A stretch of DNA of 64,000 nt, taken from contig NW_013171838.1 in the NCBI RefSeq assembly GCF_000151665.1, positions 75,001 to 139,000 on the forward strand, written 5' to 3'. The DNA is from Blastocystis hominis. Taxonomy: Eukaryota; Sar; Bigyra; Opalinata; Blastocystidae. The position numbers were made by a program, and so were the translations under genes. Below the pieces are notes generated by a model. That model saw only the letters and a program-made list of their open reading frames with translations. It was not told where the DNA came from and made no database searches. This document shows positions 32,311-42,040 of this stretch, in pieces. How positions within the stretch are numbered: the stretch's first letter is position 1; each line of letters begins with the position of its first letter.

Positions 32311-33570
32311 TCATTGTTTCAAGAAATCATTGTACTGCGCCTTCATGAACTCTGTCAATCCATCAATTCGCATTTCACTTTGTGTTGGAATCATTGCTAC
32401 GATATAAGCAATTGCAAAAGGACCAAGTCTGTTTTCAATTCCTTTCAGACGAGCTTCGAGTTGTTGCAAATATCTATTACTCTCCTCAATCACAGACTTC
32501 TGTTGATTTACCAAGTTACCTATATTTTGGATCAATGCCTTGTTTCCTGTTGCAATGCTTGTTGCCACTTCAGCATATTTGGCACTTAACAACTTGATTC
32601 CATCGTTCGAACCATCCAATTTTGCTTTTACATCTTCCAACAATTCTAACATCTTAGGATAACCCTTCTTCTCATCTTCCAGGAAGTTGATTCGTTCTGC
32701 TACATCAGCTATTGCTCTATAAATGCTTCCAAGATTCGTGGTGATATCAAAGCTGTTTATCACAGCAATCACTTCATCCAACTTGGCGATAATAAACGTC
32801 ACATCCATCTGTTGTATGATCTCATTCGTTACATTCAGAGGTTGTACTTCGGGTTTGATAATCCATCGTCCACGTTCAACATAGCCTGCAGATACTAAAT
32901 CATTGTATGCCTGACTACCTCGTTTCACTTCGTTTGTTTTTCCATAAACGTATACCGTGCTATTGTCATCATTCCATAATAGAAATGTTCGATCTGGATC
33001 ACCTTGTGCTGTCACATCTTCTCGCAAACCTGCAAAATCATTGATAATCGTTGCATTCTGTTGAGTAACTGTATTGATACTATCTCCCATTCGCTGAGCT
33101 GCATTCGATATGGCATCAGCAGCATTCTTCATTTCGTTGATTCTGACTCCAACATCACCAGTTATATTCACGATTTGTGCATTGCCAACCTCTGCTTTCT
33201 GGTAGTGGATACGATAGGGTGATACTGGCTCATATCCAAATGGATTATCAAAGATAGCTCATTTCTCCATATCAGACAACTCGTGATTCACAGACTGAAC
33301 AATGATCTTGTTGAACTTATTGTCAATTTTAACATTGTAGACCACATTGTCCTCGAATGAGTACAACAGTACGTTCTCATTATCAATTCGCTGCATTTGA
33401 TATCCACGCATGTCCGAGACGGATACACGACGACGTTCAGCAGGTGAGAGATTCATGTACGAATCAAACAAGGTTCGCTTCTGTCGCCATTGTTCGCTCC
33501 TCATTCGCTGTTGATTGAATTCACTTTCAACGACTTTATCGAAATATCGATTCAACATTTTGTCCATCAT
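32311..33570 (-). pseudogene. Coiled-coil structural protein, P2 copy with one nonsense codon
   Basis: Homologue of P1 16147-17400. The first 108 codons are almost identical to P1. TGA at 33259-33261 replaces the CGA (Arg) of P1 after SDMEK, and the same frame then continues to TGA at 32311. Except for that change, the protein would be about 420 residues. The start is chosen at ATG 33570, 10 nt after ACAAAGTGAAA. Heptad-like regions match those in P1 (AKLDEVIAVINSFDITTNLG), and the C-terminal third is more divergent. Confidence 0.65.
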
Positions 33571-33639
33571 GTTTCTCGATTTCACTTTGTGTGGTTTGAA
33601 TCGAATGATTGGAATTGTAGCAACGTATTCATAAATTCT

Positions 33640-34332
33640 TTACTTAGGGGTGTAACAAGATATCGTGAATGAGATGTACACATTCGAATTCAAGGAGATC
33701 GGACGGTCATTCGCATCTGTCAGTACCCAATCAATGGAATCCAGGTTCGATTGTTCAATCACATCGATCGATAGGTTGTCCCAGGTGATCATGTTGTTCA
33801 GTCCCATCGATACATGAATCAGGTTATCGATCAGCGGACTCTTCAGACCGAATGTTTGAGCATTGATACTACTGTAGACTCGGATCACGCTCATGCCGTT
33901 CGTGATGTCGTAGGGTTCACTCGCGACGGTAGTAGGTGTTAGGAAGCCTTCCAGCTTCAGGATACTCGTGTAATCAGGCGCGCCACTAAGGTCAACAGCG
34001 GTCGCCACATCACTGTTCAAGTGTGCTCGGTTAACATCGTCTACCTGGATGGAATCGGCTATCACACGGCATAACTCGGTAATCGAGTAGTAGCCAGGAC
34101 CGACGTTGTACACCATTTCAAACCCTGACAGCATTTGAACCTTCACCACATTCATTGCACGAATGTTCCATAGAGACGTCGTATCGATCTTGCATGTAAT
34201 CGAAGTGATCTTGTACACAAGGTCACGAGGCATGATCACTGTGTTGAACGTTTCATGGTATCGTTCGTTGTTTTTCGGAATTACTGTATTGTGGTTAATC
34301 ACACTCACCGGTAGTGCACGATTATGACTCAT
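33640..34332 (-). CDS. Minor-capsid/penton-type protein, single GYYT module (P2)
   Basis: 230 residues and intact. It starts MSHNRALPVSVINHNTVIPK, and the ATG overlaps the preceding gene's stop by 4 nt (ATGA), indicating a compact, perhaps coupled arrangement. The module GPGYYSITELCRVIADSI, then LSGAPDYTSILKLEGF, MSVIRVYSSINAQTFGL and a terminal strand pair (DRPISLNSNVYISF) are as in P1 15379-16077. The stretch between residues 85 and 120 differs most from P1, while the last 110 residues are nearly identical, hinting at recombination or diversifying change in one surface region. Confidence 0.65.
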   Translation of the reverse strand: MSHNRALPVSVINHNTVIPKNNERYHETFNTVIMPRDLVYKITSITCKIDTTSLWNIRAMNVVKVQMLSGFEMVYNVGPGYYSITELCRVIADSIQVDDVNRAHLNSDVATAVDLSGAPDYTSILKLEGFLTPTTVASEPYDITNGMSVIRVYSSINAQTFGLKSPLIDNLIHVSMGLNNMITWDNLSIDVIEQSNLDSIDWVLTDANDRPISLNSNVYISFTISCYTPK

Positions 34333-34661
34333 TTACTTTGGAGAACATGGAAGTGAATGCACACTGTAATCGGCATTGGCAGGGCAATCGTTGCACCGGT
34401 CTTATCGGTCAACGAGAATGACCATTTGCGACTTTTGGGTACCACGACGTTCATGTGCGCATTTTCCGTAAACTCCTCGTTCAATACAACCAACGGAGAC
34501 TGTCGTCGTTCTTGCATGTTGTTCACTCGATCAAGGACAAGGCAGGTGCCAGGCGATTCTCCCTTCATAGTCACTCTGTCGATTACCATGTCGCTTTTGA
34601 TGAGATTGTTACTTGTAAATTCATGTTCGTACGTTCGAGCAATGTTGAACACTAGATTCAT
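34329..34661 (-). CDS. Small structural protein of the Polinton capsid module (P2)
   Basis: 110 residues and intact, homologous to P1 15057-15395. The N-terminal half (YEHEFTSNNLIKSDMVIDRV, GESPGTCLVLDRVNNMQE) is conserved. The C-terminal half ends in WSFSLTDKTGATIALPMPIT, a strand pair shared with the other structural proteins. It starts 4 nt inside the end of the large structural gene. Probably a minor capsid, cement or spike component. Confidence 0.6.
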   Translation of the reverse strand: MNLVFNIARTYEHEFTSNNLIKSDMVIDRVTMKGESPGTCLVLDRVNNMQERRQSPLVVLNEEFTENAHMNVVVPKSRKWSFSLTDKTGATIALPMPITVCIHFHVLQSK

Positions 34662-37003
34662 TTATTATTTCCTCCTGAAACGGTGAATCCGATTAGCAGA
34701 TACACGTTACCAATGAACGATAGCGGGTCACCATTTTCGTCCTTCAATTCGTACACGATGCGATCAAGCAATTCAGAACATGGTAGCAACATGCGATTCT
34801 TGTAGAAGTAGTTCTTGTACAAGCTGTCCATCGGGACATTCGCAAGCAGTGGTATCGTCTTGCTTTTCACGATATTGCAATACAGCTGTATGTTCGATAG
34901 ACCGTTCGTGATATCGACAGGATACTCGGCAACCATTGGGCCATAGTTGGCATAGTACACACCATCGTCGAAAGGGATACGCCATGTATGCGATTGCGAT
35001 CCTGAAACGGGAATGATCGTGCCAAGGTTGCCATTCAACGAGAACACGTGGTCTGCGTGAATGTAGTACCCATCTGTCTCAGCTTTCCATCGTATGTTCA
35101 GTGCAGCCGAGTCAAAACATTGATTCATGTGCCATATCATGTCAGCCTGTGTCAACCGTGATGGTATGGTCCACGTGAATGTCTGAGCGTCATCCGTGTA
35201 CGTGATATCAGTCTCGGGGGAAGCACTGCTTCCCTCTTCGTCCAGTGTCATCATTCCGTACGGGAAGCGAATCGTCGTGTTAGCCGTATACGACTCAGAT
35301 TGATCCCAGTCAACGAAGGTAACCAATGATGGAACAACAACTTCATCATTCCTCAAATACGTAACACGTGTTGGTTGTATGAATTCGATCGACACAGCAC
35401 GATCGGAATACGTACTACCTTTGATCATATTCGTCACATTCAGACCATCGATGTTTACCATCGCAAACTCGTAAGGTGACGTCAACTCGGGCATCCTGAT
35501 GTAGTAATTGCGATAAAACTCGAAATAACAAGACAAATACACACCACCTGGTTCAGCGTATGGTCCGGGTATAATCTTGAAACATGGATTATCACAAAAC
35601 AATATGAATCGTGGTTCTGTACCATTTCGACATCCCATTCGTACTCGACCACCATTATCTGCAATGACATATACCAAGTACCTTCCGAGAGACGCATCTA
35701 CATATATCTTATTGATCACATTAGCGATCATATTCACGATATCAACAGCGCTATAATGACCTCGTTGGATTGTGAGAGGTCTTTCGCCATATCCACGTAT
35801 TCCAAGTATAAAATTCGTCGTATCGATAAACACTCTCGTGTGATATATACTATCCTTGGAATACCAAGGTCCAATCGAGGAACCATTCGATGATACCAAG
35901 TCACCTGTATTTTCCGATGTGATATGCAATTCCAATTCTGGTGCATAGTCCTTCGCAGTCCATGACATGCTTTCTCTATTGTCATTCACCGTCCACGCAA
36001 TCGCATTCTGGTGAGATGGAGGTAGTTCCATAGCACTCGCATATCGAGCATTGAGTTCATTAAAACATGTGGTTGTAAGAGTATTCATCTTGATCGGGGT
36101 AGACGTATCGTCCGTTATGTAGAATTCACCACTATCGAGTACTGAACCATCAGCTAAACGCATCGTGTATGTCGCGAGAGGCTTTAGCAGGAACCGATTA
36201 TCAGTCGTACGCATTTTCCAGTCATACGCAATGAAGGTGTTTGATCCTATGTACGCATGACCACCAATACCTTGATCATTCGTCATATCAGGTGGTGAAT
36301 CGCTTTCAGGGTTGAACGAAGCTTCCACTGGTCGTTCGATGCACAGATTGCGTACCGTTGATTCCAATTTGAACCATGGAGTCCAACCAAAACCATCGAT
36401 CGTCGTGTCAACACTGGATCGATCGAAATACCATCCGTCTGCTTGGACATTGAAGCGAACATGATCATCCTCGATCGTCATGGATGTGAGTGGAAGCACT
36501 TTCACCATTTCAGCACCGACAGCCTCGATGAACTCGCTGAACGTGTAGTAACCGACAGGCAATGTCAACATGTGCGATTCCCTGCCATCAGTAACAACCA
36601 CGTGATTACATGAGGACGACAAGTAGTAGCGCTTCGGGTTATCCACTCCTTTCACCAAGATGTCCGATTCGAATCCGAGGATCGACCTGATCTCTGGTGC
36701 ATTCGTGAAATCGATCATGTAGAAGTGATCTACCGTGATGTGGAACGCATTCTCACCGCTATACACCAATTCGAACAGGGCATCACTTGCATTCAGCTTT
36801 GCAATGATCGTTTCGATGTCGTATGCACCGCGTGGTATCGCGATCTCTTGAATCGTACTGCCAGCATTGATTAGCACCACTTGGTCAGTCGGCACGTTGT
36901 GCAACACGAAGTCCGTATACAACGACACAGACGAGATGTAGCACTGGTCGAACGAGAGAGGATTGTCCAGCTTCACTTCCTTCTTGGTGGTATTGCCGAA
37001 CAC
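34658..37003 (-). CDS. Large multi-module structural protein, C-terminal four modules (P2)
   Basis: 781 residues. It contains at least four copies of the GYYT-type module: IPRGAYDIETIIAKLNASD...IRSILGF, LPVGYYTFSEFIEAVG, IQRGHYSAVDIVNMIANVI, and a diverged IPSRLTQADMIWHMNQ. It ends in a strand set (YELKDENGDPLSFIGNVYLL) like that of the small proteins. In P3 the equivalent of its start is fused in frame to the preceding module, and in P1 only a nonsense codon separates them, so the intact gene is probably one protein of about 1,030 residues. P2 has a 1-nt shift near 37005-37015. The listed start is a GTG that only marks the frame. It is probably a penton, spike or tail-like multi-domain virion protein. 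Confidence 0.65.
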   Translation of the reverse strand: MFGNTTKKEVKLDNPLSFDQCYISSVSLYTDFVLHNVPTDQVVLINAGSTIQEIAIPRGAYDIETIIAKLNASDALFELVYSGENAFHITVDHFYMIDFTNAPEIRSILGFESDILVKGVDNPKRYYLSSSCNHVVVTDGRESHMLTLPVGYYTFSEFIEAVGAEMVKVLPLTSMTIEDDHVRFNVQADGWYFDRSSVDTTIDGFGWTPWFKLESTVRNLCIERPVEASFNPESDSPPDMTNDQGIGGHAYIGSNTFIAYDWKMRTTDNRFLLKPLATYTMRLADGSVLDSGEFYITDDTSTPIKMNTLTTTCFNELNARYASAMELPPSHQNAIAWTVNDNRESMSWTAKDYAPELELHITSENTGDLVSSNGSSIGPWYSKDSIYHTRVFIDTTNFILGIRGYGERPLTIQRGHYSAVDIVNMIANVINKIYVDASLGRYLVYVIADNGGRVRMGCRNGTEPRFILFCDNPCFKIIPGPYAEPGGVYLSCYFEFYRNYYIRMPELTSPYEFAMVNIDGLNVTNMIKGSTYSDRAVSIEFIQPTRVTYLRNDEVVVPSLVTFVDWDQSESYTANTTIRFPYGMMTLDEEGSSASPETDITYTDDAQTFTWTIPSRLTQADMIWHMNQCFDSAALNIRWKAETDGYYIHADHVFSLNGNLGTIIPVSGSQSHTWRIPFDDGVYYANYGPMVAEYPVDITNGLSNIQLYCNIVKSKTIPLLANVPMDSLYKNYFYKNRMLLPCSELLDRIVYELKDENGDPLSFIGNVYLLIGFTVSGGNNK

Positions 37004-37734
37004 ATTCGATCATGTGAGAACTGGTTTGCAGAGGTAATCGATGAAGGCACTTCATCATACACGTCATCAATCGTCAACTGGAGTTCGAATTCGCCGTTCA
37101 GTCGCATCATCTTGCCATCCATATCGCGGAAGACGAACATCAATTGATCAAACCGAGTGATCATTGGAATGCACACGTCTTCCACAGTTCGCACATAATC
37201 AGCCGTTGGATCGTCAATGATCATCGTGGTGAGCAGGTTGTTGTTCTGGTTGGCAATCTTCAGGTCCGATGATCGCACGAACGTCGAGTAAACCTGGATC
37301 ACTTGTCGATTTCGCGTGAAATCAATCACATTCGATCCACTGAACGAAGCAGGTAGAATGACCGTTCGTCCATCGAAGCCGAGGATCTCACGAATGTCAG
37401 GTGCATCCGTGAAGTCAATGGTGTGTGGAGACTGAATCCAGATACAGCCGAACGACGAGGCATTCGTGGATATGGAGAATGTAGTATCGGTCATGGTATT
37501 GAGCAAGGCAATGATCTCACTGATCGTGTAATAACCAGCAGGGATCGTTACCTTCTCGTCATTACTGTTAGTAATCACATTCGTCGTGTCCACGTTGTTG
37601 AACATAGCCTGGGCATCCTTGGGTCGAAACAGGACAGTCATGGAAGTGATGTGAGGATTCTTGTACTTGTAGGGGTTAATCCAAGTGAATGAGCCGTTGG
37701 TGGGTGAGCCTTGTATGAGCATGGAGTAGTGCAT
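36973..37734 (-). CDS. Large multi-module structural protein, N-terminal module (P2)
   Basis: 253 residues from ATG 37734 (MHYSMLIQGSPTNGSFTWIN). Contents are one GYYT module (IPAGYYTISEIIALLNTMTD, HTIDFTDAPDIREILGFDGR), RQVIQVYSTFVRSSDLKI and a closing LMFVFRDMDGKMMRLNGEF strand pair. The last about 13 residues are out of frame relative to P3, which continues through MMEVFGKTTKKEV into the next modules. P1 and P3 begin the same way, confirming the start. It is the first gene after the terminal repeat. Role as in the next entry upstream in coordinates: virion structural. Confidence 0.7.
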   Translation of the reverse strand: MHYSMLIQGSPTNGSFTWINPYKYKNPHITSMTVLFRPKDAQAMFNNVDTTNVITNSNDEKVTIPAGYYTISEIIALLNTMTDTTFSISTNASSFGCIWIQSPHTIDFTDAPDIREILGFDGRTVILPASFSGSNVIDFTRNRQVIQVYSTFVRSSDLKIANQNNNLLTTMIIDDPTADYVRTVEDVCIPMITRFDQLMFVFRDMDGKMMRLNGEFELQLTIDDVYDEVPSSITSANQFSHDRMCSAIPPRRK

Positions 37735-37755
37735 GATCTTTCTTCACCATAGACA

Positions 37756-37894
37756 ACAGAGTAGAAAATGGCAGCTATCGGTTTGCGCGCGAGTGACGCG
37801 TGGGCATCGAGGTAGCCGGGCGGACAATGGCCGAAAAATAACCGAAAAAGGCGGCCATCGGTTTTGGCATGTTTCCCGTCAATTCCCTACTACT
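37756..37894. repeat. Left terminal region of P2 with terminal repeat end
   Basis: The outer about 73 bp (37822-37894) carry GGCCGAAAAATAACCGAAAA and end CGTCAATTCCCTACTACT, matching the right tip of P1 apart from small differences. An internal near-duplicate (GGCAGCTATCGGTTTGC and GGCGGCCATCGGTTTTGGC) lies 80 bp apart. Host AT-rich sequence (CTTCTTATATG) starts straight after 37894. The first structural gene begins about 160 bp inside. Confidence 0.7.
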
Positions 37895-38508
37895 CTTCTT
37901 ATATGTCACAACTATATATATGCAACTGTTTGGAGAAAGGTCTATGTTCGAGCAATAGTGTTTGAGCATGCAGTCGATTAGCTTTCAAGTACTTAAAAGA
38001 GGTGGATAACTATAAATTAGTTTTGTAATAATTGATGAAAAAAATATATTGCCAAGTATTGATAGAGAAATATAGAGTTTTGAGAAAAATGGATCCAAAA
38101 CACGTGGACAAATATTGAGTATATTAGAGTTAAGTGATTAATATAATATGCTATTTTTCACTTTTAAAATTCTAATAGCTTAGTATTGAGTTATCCATGA
38201 TAATAAGTTTGATTATTAATAGTTTAGGAATACAAATAAAATAAATTCATAATTAAATATCATAGCCTTACAAGAATCGCTGGTTCTATTGTATAAATTG
38301 TTATTATGTGACTCATTATGATGAAGGCTATTTATTATTTATATTCAATATAAATGAAAGCAATAAAATGATATGAGTGTAGAAAAACAAACAATTATAT
38401 ATTGGAAAAGATACGTGTACAGAATAATTAATAACGATTAATATCAAATTTTCTCCCCTTAAATTCTTTCACAAAAATACTATATATTGTAATATTTATA
38501 TATCCACT
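37895..38508. other. AT-rich spacer between P2 and a host gene
   Basis: Host-type DNA. No gene or RNA signature is seen. Confidence 0.5.
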
Positions 38509-39981
38509 TTAGTAAAAACTTGTTTCTCCAAACCAGTTCAACGATTCATTCCAACTAGTGGGCATTACTCTATTTACTTGTATTTTTCGAAACAACTTAT
38601 TCCATTGCTTTTTGTTGTGATTGATAATATGCTGGCGATACTTCAAATTGCATTCATACACATGAGAATAATTTGTTGTTTTCATTAACTCAACTAAGTG
38701 CGAGATATTGTTGAAAATGATTGAGCATGGAGTATAATAGGAAGCATATTGAAGCCAATATTCAGTGGCCTCTTTTGAATAATCCTCAGGTGAATACAAG
38801 TGTTTTGAATTAGGATGTCGAGGAGGTTCCTGAAATCTCTTTCTACAATAGAAATAATCTCCAACTTTCGTATCGAAACTAATCTTATTTTGAACGATAA
38901 ATGATGGTGAAGGCACAAACATTGGAATTGCAGCAGTAATCAAATCTGCGAGATAATAGGATAGAACAGCATATGGAAATACAATCACTGCCTTAAATGA
39001 ATTGATATCAGAATATGTATACCTTCTCTTTATTCTATCTCGAATATGGACAACAGGACACTCAAAATTAGATGAGTTACAAGCCTCAGGTATTTGTGTG
39101 CTATACTGTTGAAAAAATGGATTTTTTTTAAAAGGAGCATACAAATATTCATTGTATTTCGGTGAATAATATCTAGGCGGGGAATACATGAGTACTGTAG
39201 ACGCAATTATGTAGTCCACATTCTTTCCAGAATAATAGTTGATGTATTCTGCATCATACTTTCCTGCAGCCATTACAATAATAGGAGCTTTAGGTTTATT
39301 GAACATCCATTTTATAAGGCTATTCGAATCATTTGAAGAACATCGTTTGATGAGAAAACGGTGAGCAGGCATGAATATAACTGTTTTGTTAAATGCTAAA
39401 TAGTTTTGACATTCCGATGGATAGAACATACAAATGATAGCATCAGCACGTTTAAACAGAGTATCGTTATGAAATGTCCACCAGAGGCGTTCAACAGACT
39501 TCATATTATATTCAAATAGTTTTGATGTTTTGCATAATTCTGGAGAAGCAAAAATGATTCTTGATTTATTCTTTGTACCAGTCAATTGTAAGTACTCCTC
39601 TTCACTGAGAGTTACTTCGCGTAAACCAGTATAAATAGGCAAAGCACCCTTATTATTATAGAAATAGATTGAATGACCATGTGAAGTCAGAGAAATGGCA
39701 AGATCTGTCATTGTGCCATCATGAAAATCAGGTGAAAAGAATAGAAGAGACTTTGATTCATATGGCTGATTCTTTTTTGTTGGAATAGTCAAATTGTTTT
39801 TGGAAGTGACAGAGTGAGGAACAGAAACATTTACAGTTCTTTTATGGCTTCCTTTATTAGTATATAGCATTGATGTAGTTGGATTTGCTATACTATTCAT
39901 ACCATAATCTGGGATTATTGAAATATTCATTATTAGTGTTACTAGAATATAAACACATATTAAACAAGAAGCAATATGCAT
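38509..39981 (-). CDS. Single-exon type II membrane protein, glycosyltransferase-like
   Basis: 490 residues, no intron needed, stop TAA. It starts with a signal-anchor (ASCLICVYILVTLIMNISII) and a Ser/Thr/Asn-rich stem. The luminal part has a nucleotide-sugar-type opening (LLFFSPDFHDGTMTDLAISL, SHGHSIYFYNN) and a later segment AVIVFPYAVLSYYLADLITA with AIPMFVPSP. This resembles the acceptor/donor site region of GT-B glycosyltransferases, in which a conserved strand and helix precede a Pro-rich turn. Ten or more N-glycosylation sequons are visible. I cannot assign a CAZy family. All its Gln codons are CAA/CAG, supporting a standard code in the host. Neighbouring genes are also Golgi-type transferases. 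Confidence 0.6.
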   Translation of the reverse strand: MHIASCLICVYILVTLIMNISIIPDYGMNSIANPTTSMLYTNKGSHKRTVNVSVPHSVTSKNNLTIPTKKNQPYESKSLLFFSPDFHDGTMTDLAISLTSHGHSIYFYNNKGALPIYTGLREVTLSEEEYLQLTGTKNKSRIIFASPELCKTSKLFEYNMKSVERLWWTFHNDTLFKRADAIICMFYPSECQNYLAFNKTVIFMPAHRFLIKRCSSNDSNSLIKWMFNKPKAPIIVMAAGKYDAEYINYYSGKNVDYIIASTVLMYSPPRYYSPKYNEYLYAPFKKNPFFQQYSTQIPEACNSSNFECPVVHIRDRIKRRYTYSDINSFKAVIVFPYAVLSYYLADLITAAIPMFVPSPSFIVQNKISFDTKVGDYFYCRKRFQEPPRHPNSKHLYSPEDYSKEATEYWLQYASYYTPCSIIFNNISHLVELMKTTNYSHVYECNLKYRQHIINHNKKQWNKLFRKIQVNRVMPTSWNESLNWFGETSFY

Positions 39982-42040
39982 AGATAGTAATACGGTTAAT
40001 AATAATTATCGTGAAAATGAAAATAATATATATCAGTTCTGACACTTTATTTGATTATATTATTGTTGATACTGCACAATCCATTATTATTTTGAGTTAT
40101 TACAAATATAGTTACTTTTCTTTTCTTATAAGTAGCACAATGAAAAATCATATATATATATGCGATATTTGTCATGAAAAGAATCCATTTGGTTTCAATA
40201 TATGAAATACTCTTATCTCATTTCCTAATTTCAAATAGATTCAAAGGAATAGTGAAATGAATGATGAAAGTATAGAAATACAATACGTGTTATTATTGTT
40301 AACTTTGATGGACTGCATTAGTTTATATATTCTACGAAGATATAGTAAAAGAAATACGCTAGGGAATATAATGTGAAGTCAGAGACAGAGATCAAGACCT
40401 CTCCTGAAAAAGATTCGATTTAATTGATAATTAGACTAAGAATATAGTGAAAACAACATATTTCAACTCATCGATATAATGTTTACCTCAATCATGTGTA
40501 ATTAATAGTATAACAAAGTTAGACTAAATACTTAAAATATTGCCTCTTTATCTATCTAAACTCAATGTGCAGCATTCATTCATTATCTTATATAAGTAAT
40601 TTTCTAGCTTTCTCACTGTAAAGTTTTATTCCATGTATCTAAACATACGATCTATAATGACATCGAGATGATCCTGAAAGATGTGACATTCTTTACAAGG
40701 CATAATTTGCAATTTTATCAGAGTGTATTTTCATAATATAGTAGTAATTCTATCATATTATATGGGTGTATAATATTTCATAACTACAAGTAGCTTGCAA
40801 AAAACTATATATGCTACATAAAGAATTACGTAAATAAAACAAAAGACAAATATCATTCCTACAAAACTAATATTAAAAGACTAATAGAAATATCTATGCA
40901 ATCACGAAAAGGTTTTAAATATGTATTATTTGAAAAATATGATATCGTATGTTAAATAGATAAGCATTATATGATCAAATTACAATTTATTAAGGTGTTT
41001 TTGTAGTTGAAAAGTACGTCAAGAATAGGCAGTCAGTAGTTAGCTTAATTCTAAAGTCAAGTAATGTGATAAAACTGGGGAATAATAATAATAAAGTATA
41101 TTATACTATTTCTTTTATATACCAGCATTTTGATCATAATATCTTTTCTTTCTATACATTATTTGCAAATACTAATAGTTATTAAATATTATTTTGACCA
41201 TTCTTGTTATTAGTATGGAGTTAAGTCAACAAGAAAAATGAAGAGTTATGCACCATGTCTTTTCGTCGCTTAACGATCACTGGAATATGGCTCTGAATGT
41301 GATAATGAAATCGCGAACCATTATATTAAAGTGAGGGTTATTAGTTTACGTATTAGGTCCACTGATTTGTACACAGTTACATAATATAATCGGTAATGTT
41401 AGTATTACTAAAAGTCTTGTCCTATAAGATTATTTTTGCAATCTTAAGTGTTTGAAACATATAGCATTAGGGACTATATTAATATTGATATTTTGTACTA
41501 TTTGATTGATAATTCTTTATCATTACCTTATATACACAAAAGTGTTTACAAATGACAGAAATCGTTTTTCACAGAGTTCTTTTCATATAAAAGATCCTAA
41601 TCATCAGAATCATGTTAAATTACATTATATATGCGATACAATCGGAAATATTCACATTGTTGACTAACGAATATGGAGGTTTTACTATATTCTTCATGTC
41701 AACAGCTCATATTATCTGATACTAGTTGAATGCATTGTATTTGATGGATAATATTATTTCGATAGTTCTAATGACTCCTATTACTCTGTTATCCATGTAT
41801 TGTTTATATGGTAATATTATCTATATGTAGGAATTGTTACTATCATTTCAATATGGATGATGTTATTTATCCACCATCCCTTTTGTGGAAACGATATTTT
41901 TATAGTCGAAATCACCATCTTACACAAAACGATATTCCATATACCGTTTTTCTCTGAACCAAAAGAGCATACTTAATTTTGATTGACTTAAGAATATTTG
42001 AGGCAGATCAAGTAGTGATTCATATGAAGAATATTTTAGT
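39982..42040. other. AT-rich intergenic stretch, about 2 kb
   Basis: No supportable gene. A 64-codon frame at 40011-40205 has low complexity and no splice partners. This would hold the promoters of the two genes transcribed away from it. Confidence 0.5.

Larger units (their letters stand above)
30664..37894 (-). mobile_element. Polinton/Maverick-type element P2, 3'-truncated
   Basis: This is the same family as P1, in opposite orientation. From its left tip at 37894 it reads: terminal repeat, large multi-module structural gene, small structural gene, single-module structural gene, two coiled-coil genes, then part of the Gly-rich gene. It stops at about 30664, equivalent to about 18965 in P1. 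Protease, ATPase, capsid candidate, polymerase and integrase are missing. The structural genes are much better preserved than in P1, with one or two disrupting changes in most of them. The host junction at 30664 is sharp. Confidence 0.9.

Noticed and set aside
15370-36003. The whole region 11.9-37.9 kb as one large palindrome
   Set aside because: P1 and P2 are inverted relative to each other, but the DNA between them (P1 right half, GT61-like gene) has no inverted partner, and the centre differs from that of the GT49 duplication. Two independent insertions are simpler.
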